Shown here in pieces: positions 35,036 to 44,919 of a DNA stretch of 48,230 bases. The position numbers and the translations under genes were made by a program. Positions within the stretch are counted from its first letter, which is position 1, and each line of letters begins with the position of its first letter. Source of the stretch: Candidatus Barnesiella excrementavium (GTDB lineage: Bacteria; Bacteroidota; Bacteroidia; Bacteroidales; Barnesiellaceae); assembly GCA_019115485.1 (NCBI GenBank), contig DXDM01000012.1:1-48230 (forward strand). The letters run 5' to 3'. The notes below the pieces were generated by a model. It saw only the letters and a program-made list of their open reading frames with translations. It had not been told where the DNA came from and did not search any database.

Positions 35036-35821
35036 TTACTGGCCCTCGCCGATGGTAGCAATGATGCCCATCTTGGATTCGGCAAAGAATTTGAGGATAT
35101 AATCGATTTCGGGACTGGGCGTCACCACCTCCTTGATACGCAAGATGGCATTTTCGAGGCTGGTACCCGACGAGTAAACCTGACGGTAGGCCAGAGCAAT
35201 ATTCTCGATGGTAGCTTCACTGAACCCGGAACGACGGAGAATAAAGGCATTGATACCCTTGTACATGATGGGGTTGTGTGCAGCCAAGATGTAAGGGGGA
35301 ATATCTTTGCCCGTGCGACAACCACTCTTGACGAGGGTCCAACTACCTACCCGGCACTTCTCTTTCACAATGACACGACCGGCCAAAATGGCTTTGCTGT
35401 GAATGTGGCATTCGCCGGCCAGGTCGCAATCGATACCCAAGATGCAATCGTCGTCGACCCGACAATCGTGGCCGATACGGGTTCCTTTCATCATGCAGAT
35501 ATTGTTGCCGATGACGGTCTCGCCATCGGAATGGGTGGCGCGGTTGATGATTACATACTCGCGAATGGTATTGTTATCGCCCACAGTCAGTCGGGTAGGC
35601 TCTCCCTTATAGTGGAAGTCCTGCGGTTCGGCACCGAGGATAGCCCCCTGAAAGACCCGGTTATTCTTTCCCATGACCGTTCCTGCCAATATACTGGCAT
35701 AGGGATATATCACGCAGTTGTCACCGATGACAACGTCTTTGTCGATATAGGCAAAGGGGTGAACGGTTACGTTGTTCCCGATTACCGCTTTGGGGTCGAC
35801 ATAGGCTAACGGACTAATCAT
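35036..35821 (-). CDS. LpxA-like UDP-GlcNAc acyltransferase paralogue in the RND pump 2 operon
   Basis: A 261-residue left-handed beta-helix protein close to LpxA, which adds the first acyl chain to UDP-GlcNAc in lipid A synthesis. Hexapeptide repeats run from residue 1 to about 185 (VIGNNVTVHP, VIGDNCVIYP). The substrate segment PQDFHYKGEPTRLTVGDNN and IREYVIINRAT (67-96) is LpxA-like, and the C-terminal helical part has YKGINAFILRRSGFS. The catalytic His equivalent (E. coli H125) is present as H118 in GHDC. The residue matching H122 is R115, LAGH has become LAGE (E137), and the VHQF motif (H160) is replaced near 150-155. It may have altered activity or acyl choice. It lies 21 bases after tolC and ends at a strong terminator. 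Confidence 0.82.
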   Translation of the reverse strand: MISPLAYVDPKAVIGNNVTVHPFAYIDKDVVIGDNCVIYPYASILAGTVMGKNNRVFQGAILGAEPQDFHYKGEPTRLTVGDNNTIREYVIINRATHSDGETVIGNNICMMKGTRIGHDCRVDDDCILGIDCDLAGECHIHSKAILAGRVIVKEKCRVGSWTLVKSGCRTGKDIPPYILAAHNPIMYKGINAFILRRSGFSEATIENIALAYRQVYSSGTSLENAILRIKEVVTPSPEIDYILKFFAESKMGIIATIGEGQ

Positions 35822-35842
35822 AGTATCTAATTTTTACGTTTT

Positions 35843-37252
35843 TTACTTGGTTTCTTCCTCGATTTCACGACCACCACCCAACGCCTGGTAAAGGTTGATG
35901 ACGGCTACCATGCATTGATAGGAGTCGGAGACTTGCGACAACTGGGCATTGAGCAACGACTGTTGGGCCGTGAGCACTTCGAGGTAGGTCGAGGTTCCCA
36001 GGGTCATCAACGACATGGTCGACTCGACAGCCTTCTCAAGCGAGGCTACTTGCAGGTCACGGTTGACAAGTGTCTCTTTGGTGGATTGAATCTGATAGAG
36101 GGCATTGCTCACTTCGGCACCGGCATTGAGAATAGCCTGTTGGAAATTGATGGCGGCTATCTTCTGTTGAGCCTTGGCGGCTTTGAGGTTGGCAATGTTG
36201 CTACCCCGGTTGAAGAGGGGCTGAACCAGCGAGGCGGCAGCCGAAAGCAACAACTTGCCGGGATTGACTATGGCACTACCGGCCGAGTTGGTCCAACCGG
36301 CCGACCCCGAAATCACGATGTTGGGATAGAAGGCCGAACGGGCTATGTTGGTCGAATAGTAGGCCGCAGCCAGCGAGAGTTCGGCCGAGCGTACATCGGG
36401 ACGGTTGGCCAACAGTTGCACGGGTACGCCCACCTGATACATCTCGGGGAGTTGCTGATCTTGGAGTTTGCCTCGCTTGATGGTTTGCGGTGCTTGATAC
36501 AACAGGGTCGAGAGCGAGTTCTCGGTCTCGCGAATCTGCTGGCGCAACGAGGGTATCGAGGCGGCAATCATGTAGTTGTTGGCTTCGCTTTGAGCTACGG
36601 CAGCCTCGTTGGTCATACCGCCGATTTTCATGGCCTTGATAGTCTCGACACTCTTCTGCCAGGTCATGGCGGTCTCCTCGGTAATGGCGAGTTGTTCGTC
36701 GAGCATCAGCAAGGTGTAGTATCCGTTGGCAATCGTGGCGATAATCTGCGTGCGCACAGCCTGTTTGTAGGCCTCGCTCTGCATCAGCATCGCCTTGGCA
36801 TTCCGCTCGGAGTTGAGCAAGCGGCCGAAGATGTCGATTTCCCAACTGGCGGTAACGGGAGCATTGTAGGTCCACTGCCCCTTGCTGCTGTCGAAGCTGC
36901 TCACGCCGCCTTGCGGGGTGAGGCTCAACGAGGGCAGGAAGGCCAACCGGGCAGCCGTGAAACTGGCTTGGGCAGCCTCGACCTGCAACATGGCCGTCTG
37001 CAAGTCGCTGTTCTTTTCCAATCCCGTGCGAATGAGTTCCTGTAACGTGGGGTCGGTGAAGACCTCCTCCCAGGGCAAATCGCCGAAGCTCACCGAGTCG
37101 GCAGCCAGGGTATCGGTATCCGAAACGGTATCGCGGAACAACCCCTCTACCGTTATATCATCGGGGCGATGGTATTTATTATATATGTAGCAACTGTTGA
37201 ACGTGGTCGCCATAGTTAAGCCACATACGACATATAAAAGGATTCGTTTCAT
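35843..37252 (-). CDS. RND pump 2 outer-membrane channel lipoprotein (NodT/OprM-like)
   Basis: A 469-residue outer-membrane factor of the NodT/OprM branch with a lipoprotein signal (TTFNSCYIYNKYHRP, Cys 21). The first OEP repeat follows the family motif LPWEEVFTDPTLQELIRTGLEKN (quoted in part) near residue 60. The family motif ANRPDVRSAELSLAAAYYS is near 265, and the second OEP repeat runs to the end (QSLLNAQLSQVSDSYQ). It closes the acrA-acrB-tolC set of pump 2, 29 bases after acrB, and is followed by the LpxA-like gene. It belongs to a different subfamily from the TolC of pump 1, so the two pumps are not recent duplicates. Confidence 0.93.
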   Translation of the reverse strand: MKRILLYVVCGLTMATTFNSCYIYNKYHRPDDITVEGLFRDTVSDTDTLAADSVSFGDLPWEEVFTDPTLQELIRTGLEKNSDLQTAMLQVEAAQASFTAARLAFLPSLSLTPQGGVSSFDSSKGQWTYNAPVTASWEIDIFGRLLNSERNAKAMLMQSEAYKQAVRTQIIATIANGYYTLLMLDEQLAITEETAMTWQKSVETIKAMKIGGMTNEAAVAQSEANNYMIAASIPSLRQQIRETENSLSTLLYQAPQTIKRGKLQDQQLPEMYQVGVPVQLLANRPDVRSAELSLAAAYYSTNIARSAFYPNIVISGSAGWTNSAGSAIVNPGKLLLSAAASLVQPLFNRGSNIANLKAAKAQQKIAAINFQQAILNAGAEVSNALYQIQSTKETLVNRDLQVASLEKAVESTMSLMTLGTSTYLEVLTAQQSLLNAQLSQVSDSYQCMVAVINLYQALGGGREIEEETK

Positions 37253-37281
37253 ATATTCTCTGTTTTATATAGAGTTCAATT

Positions 37282-40200
37282 TTATTTGGAATACTGCTCG
37301 ATTTCCGTGAGGACTTCCGAGTTGCCCAAATCGTCCCATTTGAGCGGCTTGATTTTCTCCTGGATAATCTCGAATACCACGAACAGAGCCGGCACAATAA
37401 ATATCTGACAAATCATACCGATGAGCATACCACCCACGGCACCGGCACCCAGGGTTCCGTTACCATTGGCACCTACACCGCTGGCAAACATCATAGGCAA
37501 CAGACCGATAACCATGGCCAACGAGGTCATCAAGATAGGACGCAAACGGGCTGCGGCTCCGTCGATAGCGGCATTGATGATAGGCATACCGGTACGACGA
37601 CGGTCGAGAGCGAACTCGACAATAAGAATCGCATTCTTGGCCAACAGACCGATAAGCATAATCAAGGCAATCTGCAAATAGATGTTGTTCTCAACTCCCA
37701 TGATGAGGGCGAAGATGAAGCTACCGGCCAGACCGAACGGTATCGAAAGGATTACCGACAGCGGAAGCACGTAGCTCTCGTACTGGGCACTCAACAACAG
37801 GTAGACGAATACCAGACAGAGCACGAAGATGATGGCCGTGGTACCGCTGCTCGAACTTTGCTCCTCACGGGTCATACCCGAGAACTCATAACCGTAACCT
37901 ACCGGCAGCGTCTCGGCGGCTACCTCTTCGAGTGCCTTGATGGCCTCGCCCGAACTGTAACCGTCGGCCGGGTTACCGTTGATCTTGATAGAGGTAAACA
38001 TGTTGAAGCGGTTGATGTTGTCGGGACCGTACACCTTACGCAACGTAATGAAGTTGGTGATGGGTGCCATCTCGGAACCGTTGCGAATCTTGATGTTGTT
38101 GAGGCTCTCGGGGCTGACACGGGCACTGGGCTCGGCCTGGATCATGACCCGGTAGAGCTTACCGAACCGGTTGAAGTTCGACGAGTACATACCGCCAATG
38201 TATCCTTGCAGGGCGGAGAGCACATCGCTCGGGCTGATACCGGCCTGTTTGCACTTGGCCACGTCGACATCGACCATGTATTGCGGGAACGAAGGGTTGA
38301 AGGTGGTCGAAGCCATGGAAATCTCGGGCCGCTTCATCAGCTCGGCCAGGAAATCCTGCGTCACCTCGTAGAAGCGGTCGAGCGAACCACCGGTCTTATC
38401 CTGCAAGTTCAACTCGAAACCGTTACTGATACTGTAACCCGGAATCATAGGCGGTGCGAAACAGAGCACACGGGCATCTTTTATCTCGATGGCAAACTTG
38501 GAGTAGAGAGCCCCGATTACCGAGTTGGCGTCCATACCCTTGCCGGTACGTTCGCTCCAATCTTTCAGTTTCACGATAAACGAACCGTAGGTATTACCCT
38601 GACCACCGATGAAACTAAATCCGACAATCTGCGTGCGGCCCTTCACGGCGGGGTGCAACCCGATGATGCTGTCGACCTGCATGAGCACCTGCTCGGTACG
38701 CTCCTGCGAGGTACCCGGCTGCAAGTCGGCCGTAATCATGATGGTTCCCGTATCCTCGTTGGGCACAAGTCCCGTAGGTGTCACATTCATCAGCACAACC
38801 AGAACAACGATGGCCACAATCACACCCAGGAAAGAGAGTTTCTTGTGGTGAACAAAGTGTCGGACTCCGTTCTTATACTTGTTCAACAGTGTATCGTATG
38901 CCGTATTGAAAGCGGTGTGGAAGCGGTCGATAAAGGTTGTCTTCTTGTGACCCGCACCGCTCTTGTCGTGCGGTTTCAACAAGATGGCACACAAAGCGGG
39001 ACTCAGGGTCAAGGCATTGATGGCCGAGAAGCCGATGGCGAAGGCCATGGTGAGACCAAACTGCCGGTAGAAGGTACCCGATGTTCCGGTCATGAAACTT
39101 ACGGGGATAAACACCGACATCATCACCAGCGTAATCGACACGATAGCTCCCGAGAGCTCACGCATGGCATCGATCGAGGCCTTGCGCGGCGACTTGTACC
39201 CCTGGTCCAACTTGGCATGGACGCCCTCGACGACCACTATCGCATCGTCGACCACTATCGCAATGGCCAATACCAAGGCACAGAGGGTAAGCAGGTTGAG
39301 GCTGAATCCCATCAGGTAGAGGGCAAAGAAGGTACCGATAAGCGATACCGGGATTGCGATGGCGGGAATCAACGTCGAACGGAAATCCTGCAAGAAGATA
39401 TATACCACGAAGAACACCAGGATAAAGGCCTCGATAAGGGTCTTGATTACCTCGTGAATCGAAGCGAACAAGAAGTCGTTGGCATTCAGCGTTGTCTCGA
39501 TTTCCATACCGGCCGGGAGGTCTTTGCGGATATCGTCGAGCAAGTCGGTTATATCACCGATAATCTCGGTGGCGTTCGAACCTGCCGTCTGGTAAATCAT
39601 GGAGCTCACGGCATTGTGTCCGTTCTGGAAGTTCTTGAACCCATAGGTCAAACGGCCCAGCTCGATGTCGGCCACATCTTTCAGATAGAGAATCTGACCG
39701 TCGGCATCGGCACGAATCACCATGTCGCCAAACTCTTCGGGGGTTTGCAGACGCCCCTTGTAGGTGAGCACATACTGGAACGACTGGTTACCCTGGTCAC
39801 CAAACTGACCGGGAGCAGCCTCGATATTCTGCTCGGCCAGGACGGCGGCAATATCGGTAGGCATGAGGCCATACTGGGCCATTACGTCGGGTTTAAGCCA
39901 GATACGCATCGAGTAGTCGGTAGCCATAACGTTGGCATCACCCACACCCGGGATACGTTGTACCAGAGGAATCACATTGATTTTGGCGTAGTTTTCGAGG
40001 AATTCGAGGCTGTACCGGTCGTCGGGACTATACAGCGAGAATACCATCAGCATACTGGTCTGTCGCTTCTGGGTAATCACACCCACTTGCGTTACCTCGG
40101 CAGGCAGCAGGTTCAAGGCTTTCGATACCCGGTTCTGCACGTTCACAGCAGCCATATCGGGGTCGGTACCCTGTTTGAAATATACGGTGATGGTGGCCGA

Positions 40201-40461
40201 ACCGGTATTGGTGGCCGACGAGGTCATGTACATCATGTCCTCCACACCGTTGATCGACTCCTCCAAGGGAGCGATAACGCTGTTCAATATCGTCTGGGCA
40301 TTGGCACCCGTGTAGGTTGTAGAGACCTGTATCGTAGGCGGCGCAATATCGGGATACTGCGTGATGGGTAGGAATACAAGTCCGATAAGGCCCAGTATAA
40401 CCATGAAAATGGAGATAACGGTCGATAATACCGGGCGATTGATAAATCTGTCTAACTTCAT
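37282..40461 (-). CDS. RND efflux pump inner-membrane transporter (pump 2, AcrB/HAE1)
   Basis: A 1059-residue proton-driven multidrug exporter very like E. coli AcrB. It starts MKLDRFINRPVLSTVISIFMV, has the porter motif YPDIAPPTIQVSTTYTGANAQT (in part), and carries the TM4 proton-relay pair D405-D406 in AIVVDDAIVVVEG (E. coli D407/D408). Further motifs are the family sequence TPTGLVPNEDTG and the C-terminal GVENNIYLQIALIMLIGLLAKNAILI (in part). Length and motif order are normal. It is placed between acrA and tolC with gaps of 29 bases on both sides. Its relation to AcrB suggests broad substrates such as bile salts, dyes and antibiotics; this is inference. Confidence 0.95.
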   Translation of the reverse strand: MKLDRFINRPVLSTVISIFMVILGLIGLVFLPITQYPDIAPPTIQVSTTYTGANAQTILNSVIAPLEESINGVEDMMYMTSSATNTGSATITVYFKQGTDPDMAAVNVQNRVSKALNLLPAEVTQVGVITQKRQTSMLMVFSLYSPDDRYSLEFLENYAKINVIPLVQRIPGVGDANVMATDYSMRIWLKPDVMAQYGLMPTDIAAVLAEQNIEAAPGQFGDQGNQSFQYVLTYKGRLQTPEEFGDMVIRADADGQILYLKDVADIELGRLTYGFKNFQNGHNAVSSMIYQTAGSNATEIIGDITDLLDDIRKDLPAGMEIETTLNANDFLFASIHEVIKTLIEAFILVFFVVYIFLQDFRSTLIPAIAIPVSLIGTFFALYLMGFSLNLLTLCALVLAIAIVVDDAIVVVEGVHAKLDQGYKSPRKASIDAMRELSGAIVSITLVMMSVFIPVSFMTGTSGTFYRQFGLTMAFAIGFSAINALTLSPALCAILLKPHDKSGAGHKKTTFIDRFHTAFNTAYDTLLNKYKNGVRHFVHHKKLSFLGVIVAIVVLVVLMNVTPTGLVPNEDTGTIMITADLQPGTSQERTEQVLMQVDSIIGLHPAVKGRTQIVGFSFIGGQGNTYGSFIVKLKDWSERTGKGMDANSVIGALYSKFAIEIKDARVLCFAPPMIPGYSISNGFELNLQDKTGGSLDRFYEVTQDFLAELMKRPEISMASTTFNPSFPQYMVDVDVAKCKQAGISPSDVLSALQGYIGGMYSSNFNRFGKLYRVMIQAEPSARVSPESLNNIKIRNGSEMAPITNFITLRKVYGPDNINRFNMFTSIKINGNPADGYSSGEAIKALEEVAAETLPVGYGYEFSGMTREEQSSSSGTTAIIFVLCLVFVYLLLSAQYESYVLPLSVILSIPFGLAGSFIFALIMGVENNIYLQIALIMLIGLLAKNAILIVEFALDRRRTGMPIINAAIDGAAARLRPILMTSLAMVIGLLPMMFASGVGANGNGTLGAGAVGGMLIGMICQIFIVPALFVVFEIIQEKIKPLKWDDLGNSEVLTEIEQYSK

Positions 40462-40490
40462 AATCTTTTCCTATTTTGAAGTTGAAAGGG

Positions 40491-41660
40491 TTATTGGTTG
40501 TTTTGAGCTTGTGCCTGCTCCTGGCCTTGCGGAGTCTGGGCTCCAGCTACCTGTATCTTCATACCGTCTTTGAGGGTATTGACGCCTTCGATTACGATGC
40601 GGTCGCCGGCTTTGAGTCCCGAGAGCACCATGTAATCTTTGCCGTTGTCAATCGACGAGATGGTAATCTCGGTCGATTTCACCGTAGAGTCGTCGTTGAG
40701 AACATACACAAATTTCTTGTCCTGAATCTCATACGTGGCTTTTTGCGGTACCAGCAGAGCCTGATTGTTCTTCATCGGAATCATAATCACACCCGATCCG
40801 CCACTACGCAACAGCTTGTGCGGATTGGCAAAGGTGGCACGCATGTTCGACGAACCGGTCTGCGTGTCGATGATACCGCTGATGGTCTCGATCTCGCCCT
40901 TCAAGGGATAGACGCTGCCGTCGGAGAGTTTGAGCGATACGGCAGGAAGTTTCGACAAGAAGTTGTCGGCACCGTATTGGGCAGCCAGTTCGAGAATCTG
41001 ACGCTCGGTCATCGAGAAATAGACATACATCTCCGAGTTGTCCGACACGGTAGTCAACGGCGTAGTCGACGAAGGCGACACCAGGCTACCTACCCGGAAG
41101 GGAATCTCGCCCACCACCCCGTCGAGCGGACTGGTTACCCGCGTGTAGGAGTCGTTGTTGCGGGCGTTTACCAACTGGGCCTCGGCCTGAGCCAACTGAG
41201 CCTTGGCCGACGCATAGGAGTTTTCGGCCATTTGCAGGTCATATTCGCTGATGATGTCGCGACGTTGCAGTTCTCGTTTGTTCTCGGCCGTCAGGCGAGC
41301 TGTCTCGGCATTGGCACGAGCTACTTCGACATTAGTCTCGGCCACCTTCAAAGCGGCCTTGTAGGGTACCGTATCGATAACAAAAAGAACCTGTCCTTTT
41401 CTTACGACAGATCCCTCGTCCACTCTCAATTCGGTAATAAAGCCGCTCACGTTCGGCCGTATCTCAATATCCCGTTTACCCTTGATGGCAGCAGGATAGT
41501 TACTATACCACTCCATTGAATCGGGCTCCAATGTCATCACGGCATACTCACGAGCCATTCCTCCTGTCTGAGCATTTTTCCCTCCACAGGAAAACAATAA
41601 AATACAAAGCATCGCACCGGCGATGGGTTGAATCAAATTTTTGGTCAGTTTCATATTCAT
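40491..41660 (-). CDS. RND pump 2 membrane fusion protein (AcrA-like lipoprotein)
   Basis: A 389-residue periplasmic adaptor with a lipobox (MLCILLFSCGG, Cys about 25). Domains in order are: first lipoyl half GFITELRVDEGSVVRKGQVLFVID (in part, about 74-97), a long helical hairpin (AALKVAETNVEVARANAETARL, in part), second lipoyl half ITSPLDGVVGEIPFRVG-like segment (YTRVTSPLDGVVGEIP), beta-barrel, and a membrane-proximal domain ending in GDRIVIEGVNTLKDGMKI. A Gln/Ala-rich tail follows (QGQEQAQAQNNQ). Met3 (41654) is an alternative start. It is the first gene of the operon and no regulator gene is adjacent. Confidence 0.93.
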   Translation of the reverse strand: MNMKLTKNLIQPIAGAMLCILLFSCGGKNAQTGGMAREYAVMTLEPDSMEWYSNYPAAIKGKRDIEIRPNVSGFITELRVDEGSVVRKGQVLFVIDTVPYKAALKVAETNVEVARANAETARLTAENKRELQRRDIISEYDLQMAENSYASAKAQLAQAEAQLVNARNNDSYTRVTSPLDGVVGEIPFRVGSLVSPSSTTPLTTVSDNSEMYVYFSMTERQILELAAQYGADNFLSKLPAVSLKLSDGSVYPLKGEIETISGIIDTQTGSSNMRATFANPHKLLRSGGSGVIMIPMKNNQALLVPQKATYEIQDKKFVYVLNDDSTVKSTEITISSIDNGKDYMVLSGLKAGDRIVIEGVNTLKDGMKIQVAGAQTPQGQEQAQAQNNQ

Positions 41661-41750
41661 AAGTAACTAAATATTATTTCAACGTTGGTATCCTAAGCCT
41701 AACCTTATACCAATAAATGTTAACAAAAATTCTCCCTATACTTCCTTCCC

Positions 41751-41799
41751 GTGGCTGTAAATTTATCTATTCCCCCGATAAACAAGGGATTTCAGCCAC
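41751..41799 (-). promoter_or_regulatory. Nested hairpin in the pump 2 mRNA leader
   Basis: GTGGCTG (41751-41757) pairs with CAGCCAC (41793-41799), and inside it AAAT/ATTT and TATC/GATA can also pair around a C-rich loop. It would be at the very 5' end of an mRNA starting below the -7 motif at 41814, and it lies 91 bases before the acrA start. It could stabilise the mRNA or attenuate transcription. Confidence 0.45.
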
Positions 41800-41813
41800 A
41801 TTTTCAAATGTTA

Positions 41814-41821
41814 CAAATTTA
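41814..41821 (-). promoter_or_regulatory. -7 promoter element (TAAATTTG) for RND pump 2
   Basis: TAnnTTTG on the minus strand, 154 bases before the acrA start. No clear -33 box. Confidence 0.45.
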
Positions 41822-41856
41822 GGGATAAAGTCTGTATAATAGCTGGAAATAATGAA

Positions 41857-41876
41857 AAAATAAAATAAAATAAAAT
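41857..41876. repeat. Tandem AAAAT repeat (four units)
   Basis: Four direct AAAAT units lie between the two candidate promoters of pump 2. Copy-number slippage there would change promoter spacing. Confidence 0.7.
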
Positions 41877-41922
41877 TTATATATTTCACCATATAACCTA
41901 TCTTTTACCTATTTCCCGAGTG

Positions 41923-41930
41923 CAAAGATA
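41923..41930 (-). promoter_or_regulatory. Second -7 promoter element (TATCTTTG) upstream of RND pump 2
   Basis: TATCTTTGCA on the minus strand, a full consensus match, with CAAA (TTTG on the minus strand) at 41947-41950. The 16-base spacing is shorter than usual. It gives a leader of about 255 bases. Confidence 0.5.
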
Positions 41931-42165
41931 AATCCTTCCTCCCTTACAAATTAGTTCCTTATCTCCGATATTTAGTTCTATTTTTCCGATTCGATGCTTT
42001 TTGAACCAAAACCGTACGACAGAAGCCGTAAAAAGAGACATTTCAAAGGTGTTTTCGACGAATTGCCTTTGCTCCCCGCTGATTTTACGCCCCGCACAAA
42101 GCACCCCTGTAAGAGAATTGAAATGTGAATGCAGAGAAAAACCCTCGCCCCATGACACAAAAAAT

Positions 42166-42271
42166 GCGGGCGGTCACTCTCCCCTCTCCTACCCCCGGCT
42201 GCGGTGTACACCATTTTGCCACACCACAACCGAGGTCATTCACAATCGGAGAGAAGAGACTGACCGCCCGC
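42166..42271 (-). ncRNA. Long rod-like hairpin after the GH97 gene: giant terminator or small structured RNA
   Basis: Outer arms 42166-42189 and 42248-42271 pair at 21 of 24 positions, including a perfect 11-base GC-rich end (GCGGGCGGTCA / TGACCGCCCGC). Inside, on the minus-strand RNA, a second stem of 15 consecutive pairs forms (12 Watson-Crick, 3 GU) between CCTCGGTTGTGGTGT and ACACCGCAGCCGGGG around a 13-base loop. The GU pairs would be A-C mismatches on the other strand, so the minus strand is favoured. An ATTTTTTG tract follows the rod, as in an intrinsic terminator. It begins 22 bases after the GH97 stop. It is far larger than an ordinary terminator, so a processed small RNA is possible. 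Confidence 0.6.
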
Positions 42272-42292
42272 TCGACAGCGAGAAACCCCGCC

Positions 42293-44470
<2,178 letters not shown>

Positions 44471-44516
44471 TTATTTTTCGGAATTATCTACTTTAATCTT
44501 GCAAGTCTCTATATCA

Positions 44517-44524
44517 CAAAGATA
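44517..44524 (-). promoter_or_regulatory. -7 promoter element (TATCTTTG) for the GH97 gene
   Basis: Exact consensus on the minus strand, 65 bases before the start at 44452. Confidence 0.65.
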
Positions 44525-44893
44525 CGAAGAATTCGCGAAACTATGGCAATAAATGGGGAATAAAGTAATATGTTGAGAGTTAGGAGAGATCGGCATTGTT
44601 CGTCCGAAGGGTGCTTTCGGCGGAAAATTCGGTTTTTGGAAGGGTTAGGAGATTGAATCGCTACCTATCCGTTGCCTTTTTCCTGTCCGGAATTCCGGTC
44701 TTGAAGACGGTTTTGCCGATGGATGATTATCCCTGTCTTATGCCATAGAACCCGCTTGTCAGGCATCTTTGCTACTGCAAATTTAGCGATTTTTCCCGGC
44801 AATGCGAAGAAATATAGGCTCCGGGATGGCATCTGTGATTCCTATTCGTGGTTCCGCTACGTTTTGCATACCTACAAATGACTCTATATCAGT
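44525..44893. other. Left-end region of the mobile element, no confident gene
   Basis: This gene-free stretch lies between the GH97 promoter and the first recombinase. It holds a perfect palindrome CCGGAATTCCGG (44687-44698), a direct repeat GTTAGGAGA (44579-44587, 44644-44652) and a minus-strand TAAATTTGCA motif (44778-44785) before a 33-codon frame (44665-44766). The attachment site is expected in here or close by, but without the other end or an empty site it cannot be placed. Confidence 0.45.
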
Positions 44894-44901
44894 TAATTTT
44901 G
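44894..44901 (+). promoter_or_regulatory. -7 promoter element (TAATTTTG) for the recombinase pair
   Basis: TAnnTTTGCA on the plus strand, 18 bases before the ATG at 44920. Confidence 0.6.
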
Positions 44902-44919
44902 CAAACAAAGAATAGAGTT

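Larger units (their letters stand above)
41661..42165. other. Gene-free leader and promoter region of RND pump 2
   Basis: About 500 bases, AT-rich between 41800 and 41960. It contains two minus-strand -7 motifs (41814-41821, 41923-41930), a nested hairpin in the presumed leader (41751-41799) and a short AAAAT tandem repeat (41857-41876). Open frames on either strand in 41898-42366 resemble no protein I recognise and overlap the promoter motif or the terminator structure, so none is called. Confidence 0.6.

Noticed and set aside
37858..40371. Open frame of 837 codons on the plus strand
   Set aside because: It is antisense to AcrB of pump 2; the minus-strand protein has all RND motifs, while the plus frame shows no recognisable domain.
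41898..42158. 86-codon minus-strand frame upstream of pump 2, with an overlapping plus frame 42001-42366
   Set aside because: It uses GTG, contains the consensus TATCTTTGCA promoter motif inside its end, and resembles no protein family I recognise.
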